Origin: Novipirellula herctigrandis
GTDB taxonomy: Bacteria; Planctomycetota; Planctomycetia; Pirellulales; Pirellulaceae
Length of the DNA stretch: 47,703 bases
Direction of reading: 5' to 3'
Assembly: GCA_007859835.1 (NCBI GenBank)
Contig: SJPJ01000001.1
Coordinates: forward strand, 1,822,240 to 1,869,942
Position 1 is the first letter of the stretch, and every line of letters starts with the position of its first letter. Position numbers and translations under genes: made by a program. Under the pieces are notes generated by a model. It searched no databases and was not told where the DNA came from. It worked only from the letters and a program-made list of their open reading frames with translations. This document shows positions 1-7,229 of the stretch, piece after piece.

Positions 1-2
1 AT

Positions 3-791
3 CCTCGCTTTGCCGATCACTACAAGGATTCTGGCAAGCCAGCCAACGCACAGGCTTTTGCGACGTTGATCGAAGGAATGGACAAATCACTTGGTGATAT
101 GATGGACGAACTTGAGAAACGGGGCGTTGCCGAAAGGACGTTAATCTTCTTCCTGGGCGACAACGGCTCCGATGCACCGCTTGGACATCAGCATGAGGTA
201 GCCTGTGCCGAACCGCTACGCGGCAAAAAAGGGGCACACTACGAAGGCGGCATGCGTGTGCCATTTATCGCCGCTTGGGCCAAGCCCAATCCAGACAACG
301 AATTGCAGCGACAACTAAAGATCCCTGCCGGCGTGATTCAAAGTCAGGTTGCGTCGGTGACGGATTTGTTCCCAACGATTTTGGATGCTGCCGGAATTGA
401 CTCTCCAGCCAACCACACGGTCGACGGTGCCAATCTGCGAACATTGTTGACCGGTCGCGGGGACTCAAGCCGGCCGGAACAGTTTTTGATGCATTATCCG
501 CACGCAGTCCATCGCAGTAACTATTTCACAACTTGGCGCAATGGACAGTGGAAAGTGATCTACCACACATTGCCAGACATCCCCACCAGTGGTGGGCTAA
601 TTCAGTTTGACGGTGGCCACTATCAACTGTTTAACCTAGCTGACGATCCGTTTGAACAGACTAACCTCGCCGATTCAAAGCCGGATGTCCTCAAGCGAAT
701 GATGAAAGGACTGATCGCTTCTCTGGAAGCCCACCAAGCAGTCTATCCAGTCGACGATAACGGAGATGAGCTGCGACCCAAGTTGCCATAA
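3..791 (+). CDS. Sulfatase, C-terminal part (5' end outside window)
   Basis: The reading frame is open from the first bases of the window, so the gene begins upstream and only about 262 residues are visible. The product is the C-terminal part of an alkaline-phosphatase-superfamily sulfatase, an enzyme that hydrolyses sulfate esters, in planctomycetes often on algal polysaccharides. Visible family marks are TLIFFLGDNGSD, which matches the metal-ligand DNG segment, and LRGKKGAHYEGGMRVPF, which matches the conserved LRGGKxxxxEGGxRVP block. A C-terminal subdomain follows, including a DPFEQTNLAD segment typical of the family. The CxPxR site that is matured to formylglycine would lie upstream and cannot be checked. 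The only gene close by is the convergent glycoside hydrolase. The family call is firm; the substrate is unknown. Confidence 0.93.
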   Translation, partial: PRFADHYKDSGKPANAQAFATLIEGMDKSLGDMMDELEKRGVAERTLIFFLGDNGSDAPLGHQHEVACAEPLRGKKGAHYEGGMRVPFIAAWAKPNPDNELQRQLKIPAGVIQSQVASVTDLFPTILDAAGIDSPANHTVDGANLRTLLTGRGDSSRPEQFLMHYPHAVHRSNYFTTWRNGQWKVIYHTLPDIPTSGGLIQFDGGHYQLFNLADDPFEQTNLADSKPDVLKRMMKGLIASLEAHQAVYPVDDNGDELRPKLP

Positions 792-1155
792 GACGGCGAT
801 CGACCGGTACGGTTATTGATGTTCAGGCTTAGGCGGCTTTGCACGGAACCAGCCTGGCCCGCGTGAGCCGCTAACATAAGAACGTCAAAACAATCAGCGG
901 CAATGGCCGGCGCGGTCACGACTCTAGAATGAGATTGCACGCGCAATGAAGTCAGCTCGCTCAAGCACGTTACCGGTTCGTTCCGTGTTTTGGGAGTCAA
1001 TTCACAATTAATTCGTTCATCCCGCATCTCGCTTCGCCAACGTGTTTCGCGGACGAAATCCGGCACCGGAGACTCGTGCCTAGAATAGAAACCGAGCCTA
1101 CTGAACCGGCAATGTGAATCGGCAATATGAATCGGCAATATGGATCGCAGTTTGT
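792..1155. other. Intergenic region between convergent genes
   Basis: About 360 bp between the sulfatase stop and the stop of the minus-strand glycoside hydrolase. I see no convincing gene; the open frames here have no recognisable product. The only structure is a 13-bp repeat present three times near the right edge, listed separately. No strong hairpin with a T-tract was found. Confidence 0.5.
1107..1145. repeat. 13-bp tandem repeat, 3 copies
   Basis: Three adjacent copies of a 13-bp unit of the form CGGCAATATGAAT, with single-base differences, lie just downstream of the stop codon of the glycoside hydrolase gene. The unit length is not a multiple of three and the repeat is non-coding. Confidence 0.85.
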
Positions 1156-3534
1156 TTAGGGACCTTTGCTTACGACATGTGACAACGGTTCCAAGAGAGT
1201 GCCGTCGTCCATTGTGAATGCGGTATCACCAAAATTGACGGTTACAGTCTCACCGTTGGCAAACCTCGTCTGCTGGACCGCGTGATCTTCCGTTAACCAC
1301 TCGTGCGACAACATTTCGCTATAGCCTGCACTGCGTGCCACCGTCGCAGCAGTATGGTAACTTTCGACAAAACGATCGATTTTTTGATCGAGCAATTTTG
1401 CGTTGAACATGAACATGGGCGGAGTGCCATAAAGCGCATTCCAAAGATCGCGCCGTGTCCACAACGAAGGTAGTTTGTTGTTGTAATCACCCCAATACCA
1501 CTGTGCCACAACGCAGTCGTGATAGACCAATTCCCACAAAGGCAATCGATAGAAGTGGCCGGTTTGGAATTTCGCTACTCTGGGTGGAACTTCGGTGACA
1601 ATGTTTTGCATATTGCGGCCGGAATCGGGAACGCGGTACGGGCCTAGACTGAGCATCCCCTCAAAATAATGCACATAGGGGACCGCAGCCTCATGTCCGG
1701 TTTCACTTCCGGTCACCAAGTGGCAACCCTCACTGATGTATTGCAACAACTCCATCTTGGCTTGGCGACTTTCGCTGCGGGTCAGCGGGTGACGCTCGTC
1801 ATAGCACTCCCGCCAAGGTGACGCGGTGGTCGTATCGATAAACCGAGAATGGTAGGGATGCGTAAGCAGTTCGGCAGGAATCCGCTGCTTCGCATACTTC
1901 ACCGCACGTGCGTCACACAAAACACCACAGGGATACATCGAACCGTCCTTCCCTGTGACTCCCCAACCCCGAATCCATTGTCCGGCACCATCAATCATCA
2001 AGTCGTGGGGCCAGCCCTCGGAGGTCCAATCGGGGTGCAGACCATTCAATTTTGAAAAGTTGGCGGGGTTCATCGCGTCCTGGAAAATGTCATAGCGACT
2101 CGTCAGCACACCCATTTCATTGAGCTCTTCTAACGACTCGGGTGTACCACGATGGCTCCACAGAATCCGGTCGATCCCGGCCGCCATCAGCCGCTGACAA
2201 ATCCCGACCGAATCGTGATCCCAGCACCAAACATTGACCGCGCCGACCAACATATCCACATCCGAGTTTTCAGCTCGCTTCTGCGACAGCGTCTTAAGCC
2301 ACCCCTGTTCGGTTCGCAAACGACGAAACCGCTTGCACATCGCGACGTAACCACCTTCGTCCACGAGCACGTACGTCCATTGCCGATCCGATCCGAAGTG
2401 GGTTTTTTGAGCGTCCCATATCGGTGCAACCGTCAACCGACCGTCGACACGAGGGACTCGTACGGATGCATCATCCGGTGTATCGACGATCGTCATCACC
2501 CCTTCATCACCAGCGGTGACGCCGTACCATGACATGCACAATCCGTGACCCCCATAAAGAATAAACTGCATCGGATCGATCGTGTCGTCGTCAACCGGAT
2601 AACTGATGCCTTCGTTGACTGGCAAAATCAAATTCATCCCCGACTCGGTTTGCAACGCGGATGGGTATGCAACCGATTCGCTAACGCCTCCCTCGCCATG
2701 AAGGGTCATCTTGACTTCTGGCGAATCGGCAACCACCCCAATCGTCATCGTTCCTTGGACAAGCGTGCGGGTATCGAGCCAATTCAAACGAAGACTTTGC
2801 GACAACTGTTGTCCCGCCGTTAACACGACCGTCTCACTAGGCATCGTCCGCCACACTCGACCGGTGTGACGATTGAGCATTCGAAATGACGCGTCAGCGA
2901 AATGAACAGCAATTTCAACGCGGTCATTTCGGATCGTCCAAACATCGTCCGTCGGTGGTTCGCGCAGCGCCGGAACATCGCCATCCGCAACCAACCGCAG
3001 ATCATCAACGGTGACCTCAGCCGATCCCACACCCATCATCCGGGGAACTATTGTCGTAGCGCCACGAGGAACAACAAAGCGGCTCACCAAATACTTCCAT
3101 GACTCCGTCGCCTTACTGGCCTGCCTTCCGTAGGACCAATCCAGTACTTCATCATGTTCGTTTCGCAGGGCAACCGCGAGTGTGACCGATCCCGATCCTT
3201 GAACTTTAACCCAACCACTGAGTTGATAAATTTCCCCGGGCGTAACCGAGAGTGGCTCGACCGCATCAACACTCCAATCATTTTCCGCAGCATGGTGAAC
3301 TTGCAACGCATGCGTGCCCGAATGAACATCGGAATCAACAATCGAGGCGGAGCCTGTACCTGAACGTGACCAGAAAAGACGCCAAGCGGTTGTGTCCACT
3401 TCGAACGAACCATTCAAAATCAAGTTTGTTTTGGAAGCGTCCGTTTTAGAGGGTACATGTTGTGCGAAACAGAGAGTGGATTCGCAAAAGAAGGGCATGC
3501 TAAAAAGCAGCACAAGACTGAGGGCGCGTAACAT
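1156..3534 (-). CDS. Secreted glycoside hydrolase related to GH129/GH101, with N-terminal carbohydrate-binding-like domain
   Basis: Predicted 792-residue exported protein. The start is placed at the ATG at 3534, where a signal peptide (LRALSLVLLFSMPFFCESTLCFAQ region) begins. The longer frame to 3612 starts with GTG inside an inverted repeat and is unlikely. Residues about 36-182 look like a CBM4/9-type jelly roll (NLILNGSFEVDTTAWRLFW ... VDDLRLV). The rest resembles the family described as related to GH101/GH129, which act on alpha-linked N-acetylgalactosamine. The recognisable block is FIDTTTASPWRECYD, followed by TRSESRQAK and GSETGHEAA. The Asp of FIDTT and a Glu of GSETGHE are candidate catalytic residues by analogy only. 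It appears to be a single-gene unit with its own promoter and operator. The family call is moderate and the substrate is not known. Confidence 0.75.
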   Translation of the reverse strand: MLRALSLVLLFSMPFFCESTLCFAQHVPSKTDASKTNLILNGSFEVDTTAWRLFWSRSGTGSASIVDSDVHSGTHALQVHHAAENDWSVDAVEPLSVTPGEIYQLSGWVKVQGSGSVTLAVALRNEHDEVLDWSYGRQASKATESWKYLVSRFVVPRGATTIVPRMMGVGSAEVTVDDLRLVADGDVPALREPPTDDVWTIRNDRVEIAVHFADASFRMLNRHTGRVWRTMPSETVVLTAGQQLSQSLRLNWLDTRTLVQGTMTIGVVADSPEVKMTLHGEGGVSESVAYPSALQTESGMNLILPVNEGISYPVDDDTIDPMQFILYGGHGLCMSWYGVTAGDEGVMTIVDTPDDASVRVPRVDGRLTVAPIWDAQKTHFGSDRQWTYVLVDEGGYVAMCKRFRRLRTEQGWLKTLSQKRAENSDVDMLVGAVNVWCWDHDSVGICQRLMAAGIDRILWSHRGTPESLEELNEMGVLTSRYDIFQDAMNPANFSKLNGLHPDWTSEGWPHDLMIDGAGQWIRGWGVTGKDGSMYPCGVLCDARAVKYAKQRIPAELLTHPYHSRFIDTTTASPWRECYDERHPLTRSESRQAKMELLQYISEGCHLVTGSETGHEAAVPYVHYFEGMLSLGPYRVPDSGRNMQNIVTEVPPRVAKFQTGHFYRLPLWELVYHDCVVAQWYWGDYNNKLPSLWTRRDLWNALYGTPPMFMFNAKLLDQKIDRFVESYHTAATVARSAGYSEMLSHEWLTEDHAVQQTRFANGETVTVNFGDTAFTMDDGTLLEPLSHVVSKGP

Positions 3535-3597
3535 GGCAGGTTCATTCGGCAGGGAGGGGAGCAGTCGGGTGGGCGAGGTTAATCGGCAGGAGCAGTC

Positions 3598-3625
3598 GGT
3601 CACATCAAACACACTTGATGTGACC
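3598..3625. promoter_or_regulatory. Candidate operator: 11-bp perfect inverted repeat with 6-bp spacer
   Basis: GGTCACATCAA, then six bases (ACACAC), then TTGATGTGACC: a perfect 28-bp dyad. It sits 64 bp upstream of the chosen ATG of the glycoside hydrolase and about 14 bp downstream of a TATAAT on the same strand. A repressor bound here would block initiation or early elongation. A hairpin in the mRNA leader is the alternative. The regulator is not identifiable from the sequence. Confidence 0.6.
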
Positions 3626-3638
3626 TGAAGCTGCTTTG

Positions 3639-3644
3639 ATTATA
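3639..3644 (-). promoter_or_regulatory. Candidate -10 box (TATAAT) of the glycoside hydrolase gene
   Basis: The minus strand reads TATAAT here, directly upstream of the inverted repeat at 3598-3625. No hexamer at 16-18 bp further upstream resembles TTGACA, so this would be a weak-35 or activator-dependent promoter. The predicted leader to the ATG at 3534 is about 100 nt. Confidence 0.35.
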
Positions 3645-3671
3645 GCCCCATTTGATTGCGAGTTGCGATCG

Positions 3672-3728
3672 CCCTGACACGATTTCCCTGACACGATCGG
3701 CCCAACAGATCGGCCCAACAGATCGGCC
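3672..3728. repeat. Two adjacent non-coding tandem duplications (14 bp and 13 bp)
   Basis: CCCTGACACGAT occurs twice with a 14-bp period (3672 and 3686). It is followed immediately by CGGCCCAACAGAT twice with a 13-bp period (3698-3723) plus a partial third copy. Both lie in the spacer upstream of the glycoside hydrolase promoter. Neither unit is a multiple of three. Confidence 0.85.
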
Positions 3729-3884
3729 TGATACACCCCAACAAGAACCAAGTCACCGACTTGATTGCAAGTCAAAAACGCAGCTTTGCCAACAAAACTC
3801 GCCCGTGATTCCAATCACCTGCATGGCACTCACTTGAAATCGGAGAGAGAGCATTCGAAGAATTGAGAATTCAATATCCGTCGC

Positions 3885-4097
3885 CTAGACAGGCTCTTCC
3901 ACCATCGCCGAACGATCGACAGGGCCAGGGACAATTCGCGTGACACTGACTTTGGTCCGCTTGAGTTCATCAATCTCAGCAGCCATTTGTGCAATCAGGT
4001 CAGCCACTTCGCGGCCAGCCGACTCGCCAATATTGATCATCAGAGCTTTTCGAGAATTCTCGCTCAAGGTTCGTTTAGTCATGTTTCGAATTTCCAC
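3885..4097 (-). CDS. Small hypothetical protein downstream of glmS
   Basis: A 70-residue protein if it starts at the GTG at 4097, or 65 residues from the ATG at 4082 (MTKRTLSENSRK...), which I think is at least as likely. It is hydrophilic, with a probable helix or short coiled coil (REVADLIAQMAAEIDELKRTK) and no membrane segment or cysteine motif. It lies 33 bp after the glmS stop on the same strand, so it is probably cotranscribed. I do not recognise the family. The frame is credible because of its charge pattern and position, but it could be spurious. Confidence 0.6.
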   Translation of the reverse strand: MEIRNMTKRTLSENSRKALMINIGESAGREVADLIAQMAAEIDELKRTKVSVTRIVPGPVDRSAMVEEPV

Positions 4098-4130
4098 AAA
4101 TAATTAGTCAAAGAAGTAGAGAGAAGGAGT

Positions 4131-5987
4131 CTATTCGACCGTCACGCTTTTCGCCAAATTCCGTGGCTTGTCAACATCACATCCTCGTAGCAATGCGATG
4201 TGATACGACAATAGTTGCAGCGGCACGACATTCACAATCGGTTGGGTGAACCCGGGCACCTCAGGCACATGGATCACGTCGTCGGCGATCGATTCCACTT
4301 CGGGATTATCACGGCTTGCCAAGGCAATCACCGGTCCACCGCGTGCTTTGACTTCTTCCATGTTGGCCATCACTTTGTCGTAAGTCGTGCCACGAGGAAT
4401 AATGAAAACGCTTGGCGTGTGTTCGTCGACCAGGGCAATCGGGCCGTGTTTCATCTCGGCAGCCGGGTAACCTTCGGCGTGGATGTAGCTAATTTCTTTT
4501 AGCTTCAATGCACCTTCGAGCGCGGTCGGGAAGTTGTATTGCCGACCGAGATAAAGGACGGTCGACGCGTCTTGGTACTTCTTCGCGACGTCGCGAACTT
4601 GTTCATCGCATGCCAATGCTTGTTGGACGGCGGCAGGCAATTGCCGGAGCTCATTAATGATCCGTTGGCCGCTCTCAAAACTGACGTGACGCAATCGCCC
4701 AAAATACAACGACAACATCGCCAAGACACAACATTGTGACGTGTACGCCTTGGTACTCGCAACTCCGATCTCGGGACCGGCGTGCAAGTAAACGCCTCCA
4801 TCGGCCGCCTGTGCGATCGAACTTCCTACGACGTTACAAATCGCAAGTGTCCGATGCCCTTTGCGTTTCGTTTCTTTCAAAGCGGCCAGCGTATCGGCCG
4901 TTTCGCCACTCTGAGTGATCCCAAAGATCAGTGTATTGTTATCAATCGGTGGATTGCGATATCGAAGTTCGCTCGCGTACTCGACGCTCACCGGAATCCG
5001 GGCCAGATCTTCGATCATGTACTCGCCCACCAACGCCGAATGCCAACTGGTTCCACATCCGGTCAAAATGATTCGTTCGACACTGCGAAGTTGCTGGGGC
5101 GTTAGATTCAATCCACCAAAGACTGCGGTCGCGTTTTCATCATCAAGTCGACCTCGCATCGCGTTGCGAATCGATTCGGGTTGCTCGTAAATTTCCTTGA
5201 GCATGTAATGGTCGAAACCCTCAAGGCTGGCTTCGCCTGAATCGGTTTCCAAAGGCCGAATATCGACGCGAACTTTGCCTTGGTCGCGATGCAGCACCGA
5301 AAAACCGTCAGGCGTCAACACCGCCAATTGATGATCGGCAAGATACACGATCCGTTCGGTTCGTCCGACCAAAGGAGACGCGTCGCTGGCGACAAAATAC
5401 TCGCCGCTGCCAACACCAATCACAAGCGGGCTGCCAAAACGGGCGGCAATCAAGAAGTTAGGATGGTCGCGAAACGCGATCGCCAATCCGTAAGTGCCTC
5501 GCAATTGTGCAACGGCCGCTCGTACCGCAGCCAAGTAGCGAAGGTTGGGCTGGCCATTCGTTTCAGGTGCATGTTTGAGTTCGTCAGCAACCAGATGAGC
5601 AATCACTTCGCTATCGGTTGCGGAAACAAACGTGTAACCTTTCTTAATCAAACCCTCTTTGAGAACTTGAAAATTCTCGATCACGCCATTGTGAACCAAA
5701 ACGACTTCGCCATCGCCGCCGAGATGCGGATGAGCGTTTTCCATCGATGCGGGACCGTGCGTGGCCCATCGTGTATGCCCAAGACCGAGGGAACCGCTGG
5801 GCATGACATCGCCCAATGCGCCAGCGAGCGAATCAATCCGGCCGACTGAACGAGTAATCGTGAATTCCGCACCACAATGAATGGCAACTCCGGCACTGTC
5901 GTAACCACGGTATTCGAGCCGGCGAAGACCATCGAGCAAAAAGTTGCCCGCTTCATCACTTCCGACGTATCCAACAATTCCACACAT
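4131..5987 (-). CDS. glmS: Glutamine--fructose-6-phosphate aminotransferase (isomerizing)
   Basis: Makes glucosamine-6-phosphate from fructose-6-phosphate and glutamine, the entry step to UDP-GlcNAc for cell envelope and glycans; cytosolic. The 618-residue length matches the family. The protein begins MCGIVGYVG, so Cys2 becomes the N-terminal nucleophile of the class II glutamine amidotransferase domain (about residues 2-220). Two SIS sugar-isomerase domains follow (about 295-430 and 465-605), including LTGCGTSWHSALVGEYM and ITQSGETADTLAALKETK. The C-terminus ends in NLAKSVTVE, the usual end that closes the active site. It is followed by a small gene on the same strand. I saw no obvious glmS ribozyme core upstream. 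Confidence 0.98.
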   Translation of the reverse strand: MCGIVGYVGSDEAGNFLLDGLRRLEYRGYDSAGVAIHCGAEFTITRSVGRIDSLAGALGDVMPSGSLGLGHTRWATHGPASMENAHPHLGGDGEVVLVHNGVIENFQVLKEGLIKKGYTFVSATDSEVIAHLVADELKHAPETNGQPNLRYLAAVRAAVAQLRGTYGLAIAFRDHPNFLIAARFGSPLVIGVGSGEYFVASDASPLVGRTERIVYLADHQLAVLTPDGFSVLHRDQGKVRVDIRPLETDSGEASLEGFDHYMLKEIYEQPESIRNAMRGRLDDENATAVFGGLNLTPQQLRSVERIILTGCGTSWHSALVGEYMIEDLARIPVSVEYASELRYRNPPIDNNTLIFGITQSGETADTLAALKETKRKGHRTLAICNVVGSSIAQAADGGVYLHAGPEIGVASTKAYTSQCCVLAMLSLYFGRLRHVSFESGQRIINELRQLPAAVQQALACDEQVRDVAKKYQDASTVLYLGRQYNFPTALEGALKLKEISYIHAEGYPAAEMKHGPIALVDEHTPSVFIIPRGTTYDKVMANMEEVKARGGPVIALASRDNPEVESIADDVIHVPEVPGFTQPIVNVVPLQLLSYHIALLRGCDVDKPRNLAKSVTVE

Positions 5988-6322
5988 TGACGAGCCTTTC
6001 TAGCCTTTCAGCGACTTGTCCGTTCGGACGCAAACGGAACTTTCCCTCAGGATTTACTCCCTTGAAGGTTAACCAGCTTCAGTGTAATCGCCTAATGAAA
6101 TCCGCTGCTACTCCGATTTTGGTTAGGTGAAAATAGTTCACCTCGCCCTATTTGGAAACCCAAAATATAGCGATCACGCCAAACAATCCGGTTGGTGTGG
6201 TTGTGCCAAGGAAGTTGTATTAAGAAAGGCGCATTTCGCCAAGTTTTGCCGCGACCATTTTCTAAATGCCGCTAAATATATATACATGCCATCGGTCGAC
6301 TCGTCCGATTGACTCGGATGAT
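5988..6322. other. glmS upstream region
   Basis: About 335 bp between the glmS start and the stop of the next minus-strand gene. It holds a 19-bp inverted repeat (6125-6143) and an A/T-rich stretch near 6270-6290. No gene is convincing here. Confidence 0.5.
6125..6143. promoter_or_regulatory. Inverted repeat in the glmS upstream region
   Basis: AGGTGAA, five bases, TTCACCT: a perfect 7-bp dyad about 138 bp upstream of the glmS ATG. It could be an operator or the terminator hairpin of the upstream minus-strand gene. No T-tract follows on the minus strand, so a protein-binding site is slightly favoured. Confidence 0.35.
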
Positions 6323-7042
6323 CTAAGAGGCCTTACGCCTTTCCATCGATTCCAATTCAAACGGTTTCCACTTCCCCACGTCGTTAAAGAAGACGATTGT
6401 GTGTTCATGACAGACGCGGCGGAGCATGCTGAGGGTCGACGCGGTTTGCCAATTCTCAGTGCTCTCGGCTATCACCACCACGTCGACTCGACCGATTGTG
6501 TGGGACAAACGAAGTAGTTCTTGGTCGATCGGGCCGGGGAAAATTTGCGGCGAAATGCCTTCAATTCGTAGGCACTTATGAAACTGCATCAGAGACGTTT
6601 TTCCATCGCCCATCTCAAAGGGATCGATCGCCGCATATCGCAATTTCGATTCAGGCTTGTTCTTTTGGATCGTCGAAATGATCGCGACAGCGCGAGTTCC
6701 ATCACCAACACCAATTTCCAACAGCGAGCCGATACGGAGCGGCTTGAGCAGTTTGCAGAGGCCCGGTTCGACATTTTTTGAGCCGAAACCGAACATCCCG
6801 CGCGAACCCTTGGCTGGTTGCGGCACAGTGGCCGGTTGCGGCACAGTGGCCGGTTGCGCGGCAGTGGCTGGTTTCCCAATGGACGCTTGTTCGGGTTCGG
6901 GTTGCGTGACTGCAAGCTGCTTTGGTTTGGTGCTTAACGATTTCGTGCTCGATTGTTGTTCGATCGACGGTTGTTCGATCGTTTGGGGGGCTGTTTCCGA
7001 AGAACGACCGAGTAAGGAATTCCACAATTTCAGCAGCGACAT
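6323..7042 (-). CDS. SAM-dependent methyltransferase-like protein
   Basis: A 239-residue protein. Residues 1-80 are a low-complexity Gln/Pro/Thr/Ala-rich segment with a repeated AQPATVPQPATVPQPA stretch. The rest resembles a class I Rossmann methyltransferase: LLEIGVGDGT at about 107-116 fits the glycine-rich SAM loop (motif I), AAIDPF at the next strand fits the acidic motif II region, and VDVVVIAES fits strand 4. No signal peptide is seen. It is divergent from the protease gene at 7230. The substrate is unknown, and the lack of further diagnostic motifs means catalysis is unproven. A Rossmann-like role without methyl transfer is possible. Confidence 0.65.
   Translation of the reverse strand: MSLLKLWNSLLGRSSETAPQTIEQPSIEQQSSTKSLSTKPKQLAVTQPEPEQASIGKPATAAQPATVPQPATVPQPAKGSRGMFGFGSKNVEPGLCKLLKPLRIGSLLEIGVGDGTRAVAIISTIQKNKPESKLRYAAIDPFEMGDGKTSLMQFHKCLRIEGISPQIFPGPIDQELLRLSHTIGRVDVVVIAESTENWQTASTLSMLRRVCHEHTIVFFNDVGKWKPFELESMERRKAS
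6812..6865. repeat. 18-bp tandem repeat, 3 copies, in frame
   Basis: Three 18-bp units of the form GGCCGGTTGCGGCACAGT, the third diverged, encode the repeated PATVPQ segment of the methyltransferase-like protein. The unit is a multiple of three, so the frame is kept. Confidence 0.9.
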
Positions 7043-7229
7043 CGAATGATGGCCTCGACAAATCTAGCTTTCGCGGTAACAGATATAACGACTCGTCATA
7101 TTGTGTCGGCAATTCCGTTGGCGCGAGTCAATTCGACGCCCAGAAATTCCGGTTAGGCAGGAAGCACCCGAGTCTGCGATCTAGGTTTCCTTTGGCAGGC
7201 TCCCACCTTTAGCGGCAAATTGTTTTCAC

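Noticed and set aside
3535-3612. N-terminal extension of the GH129-like protein to a GTG at 3612
   Set aside because: The GTG is inside a perfect inverted repeat and the extension precedes a good signal peptide starting at 3534.
5280-5849. 189-residue open frame on the plus strand inside glmS
   Set aside because: Antisense to a clear essential gene, without recognisable domains; a shadow of glmS codon use.
5988-6322. glmS ribozyme/riboswitch upstream of glmS
   Set aside because: I could not find the conserved cleavage-site and pseudoknot segments by eye; the element is mainly known from Firmicutes.
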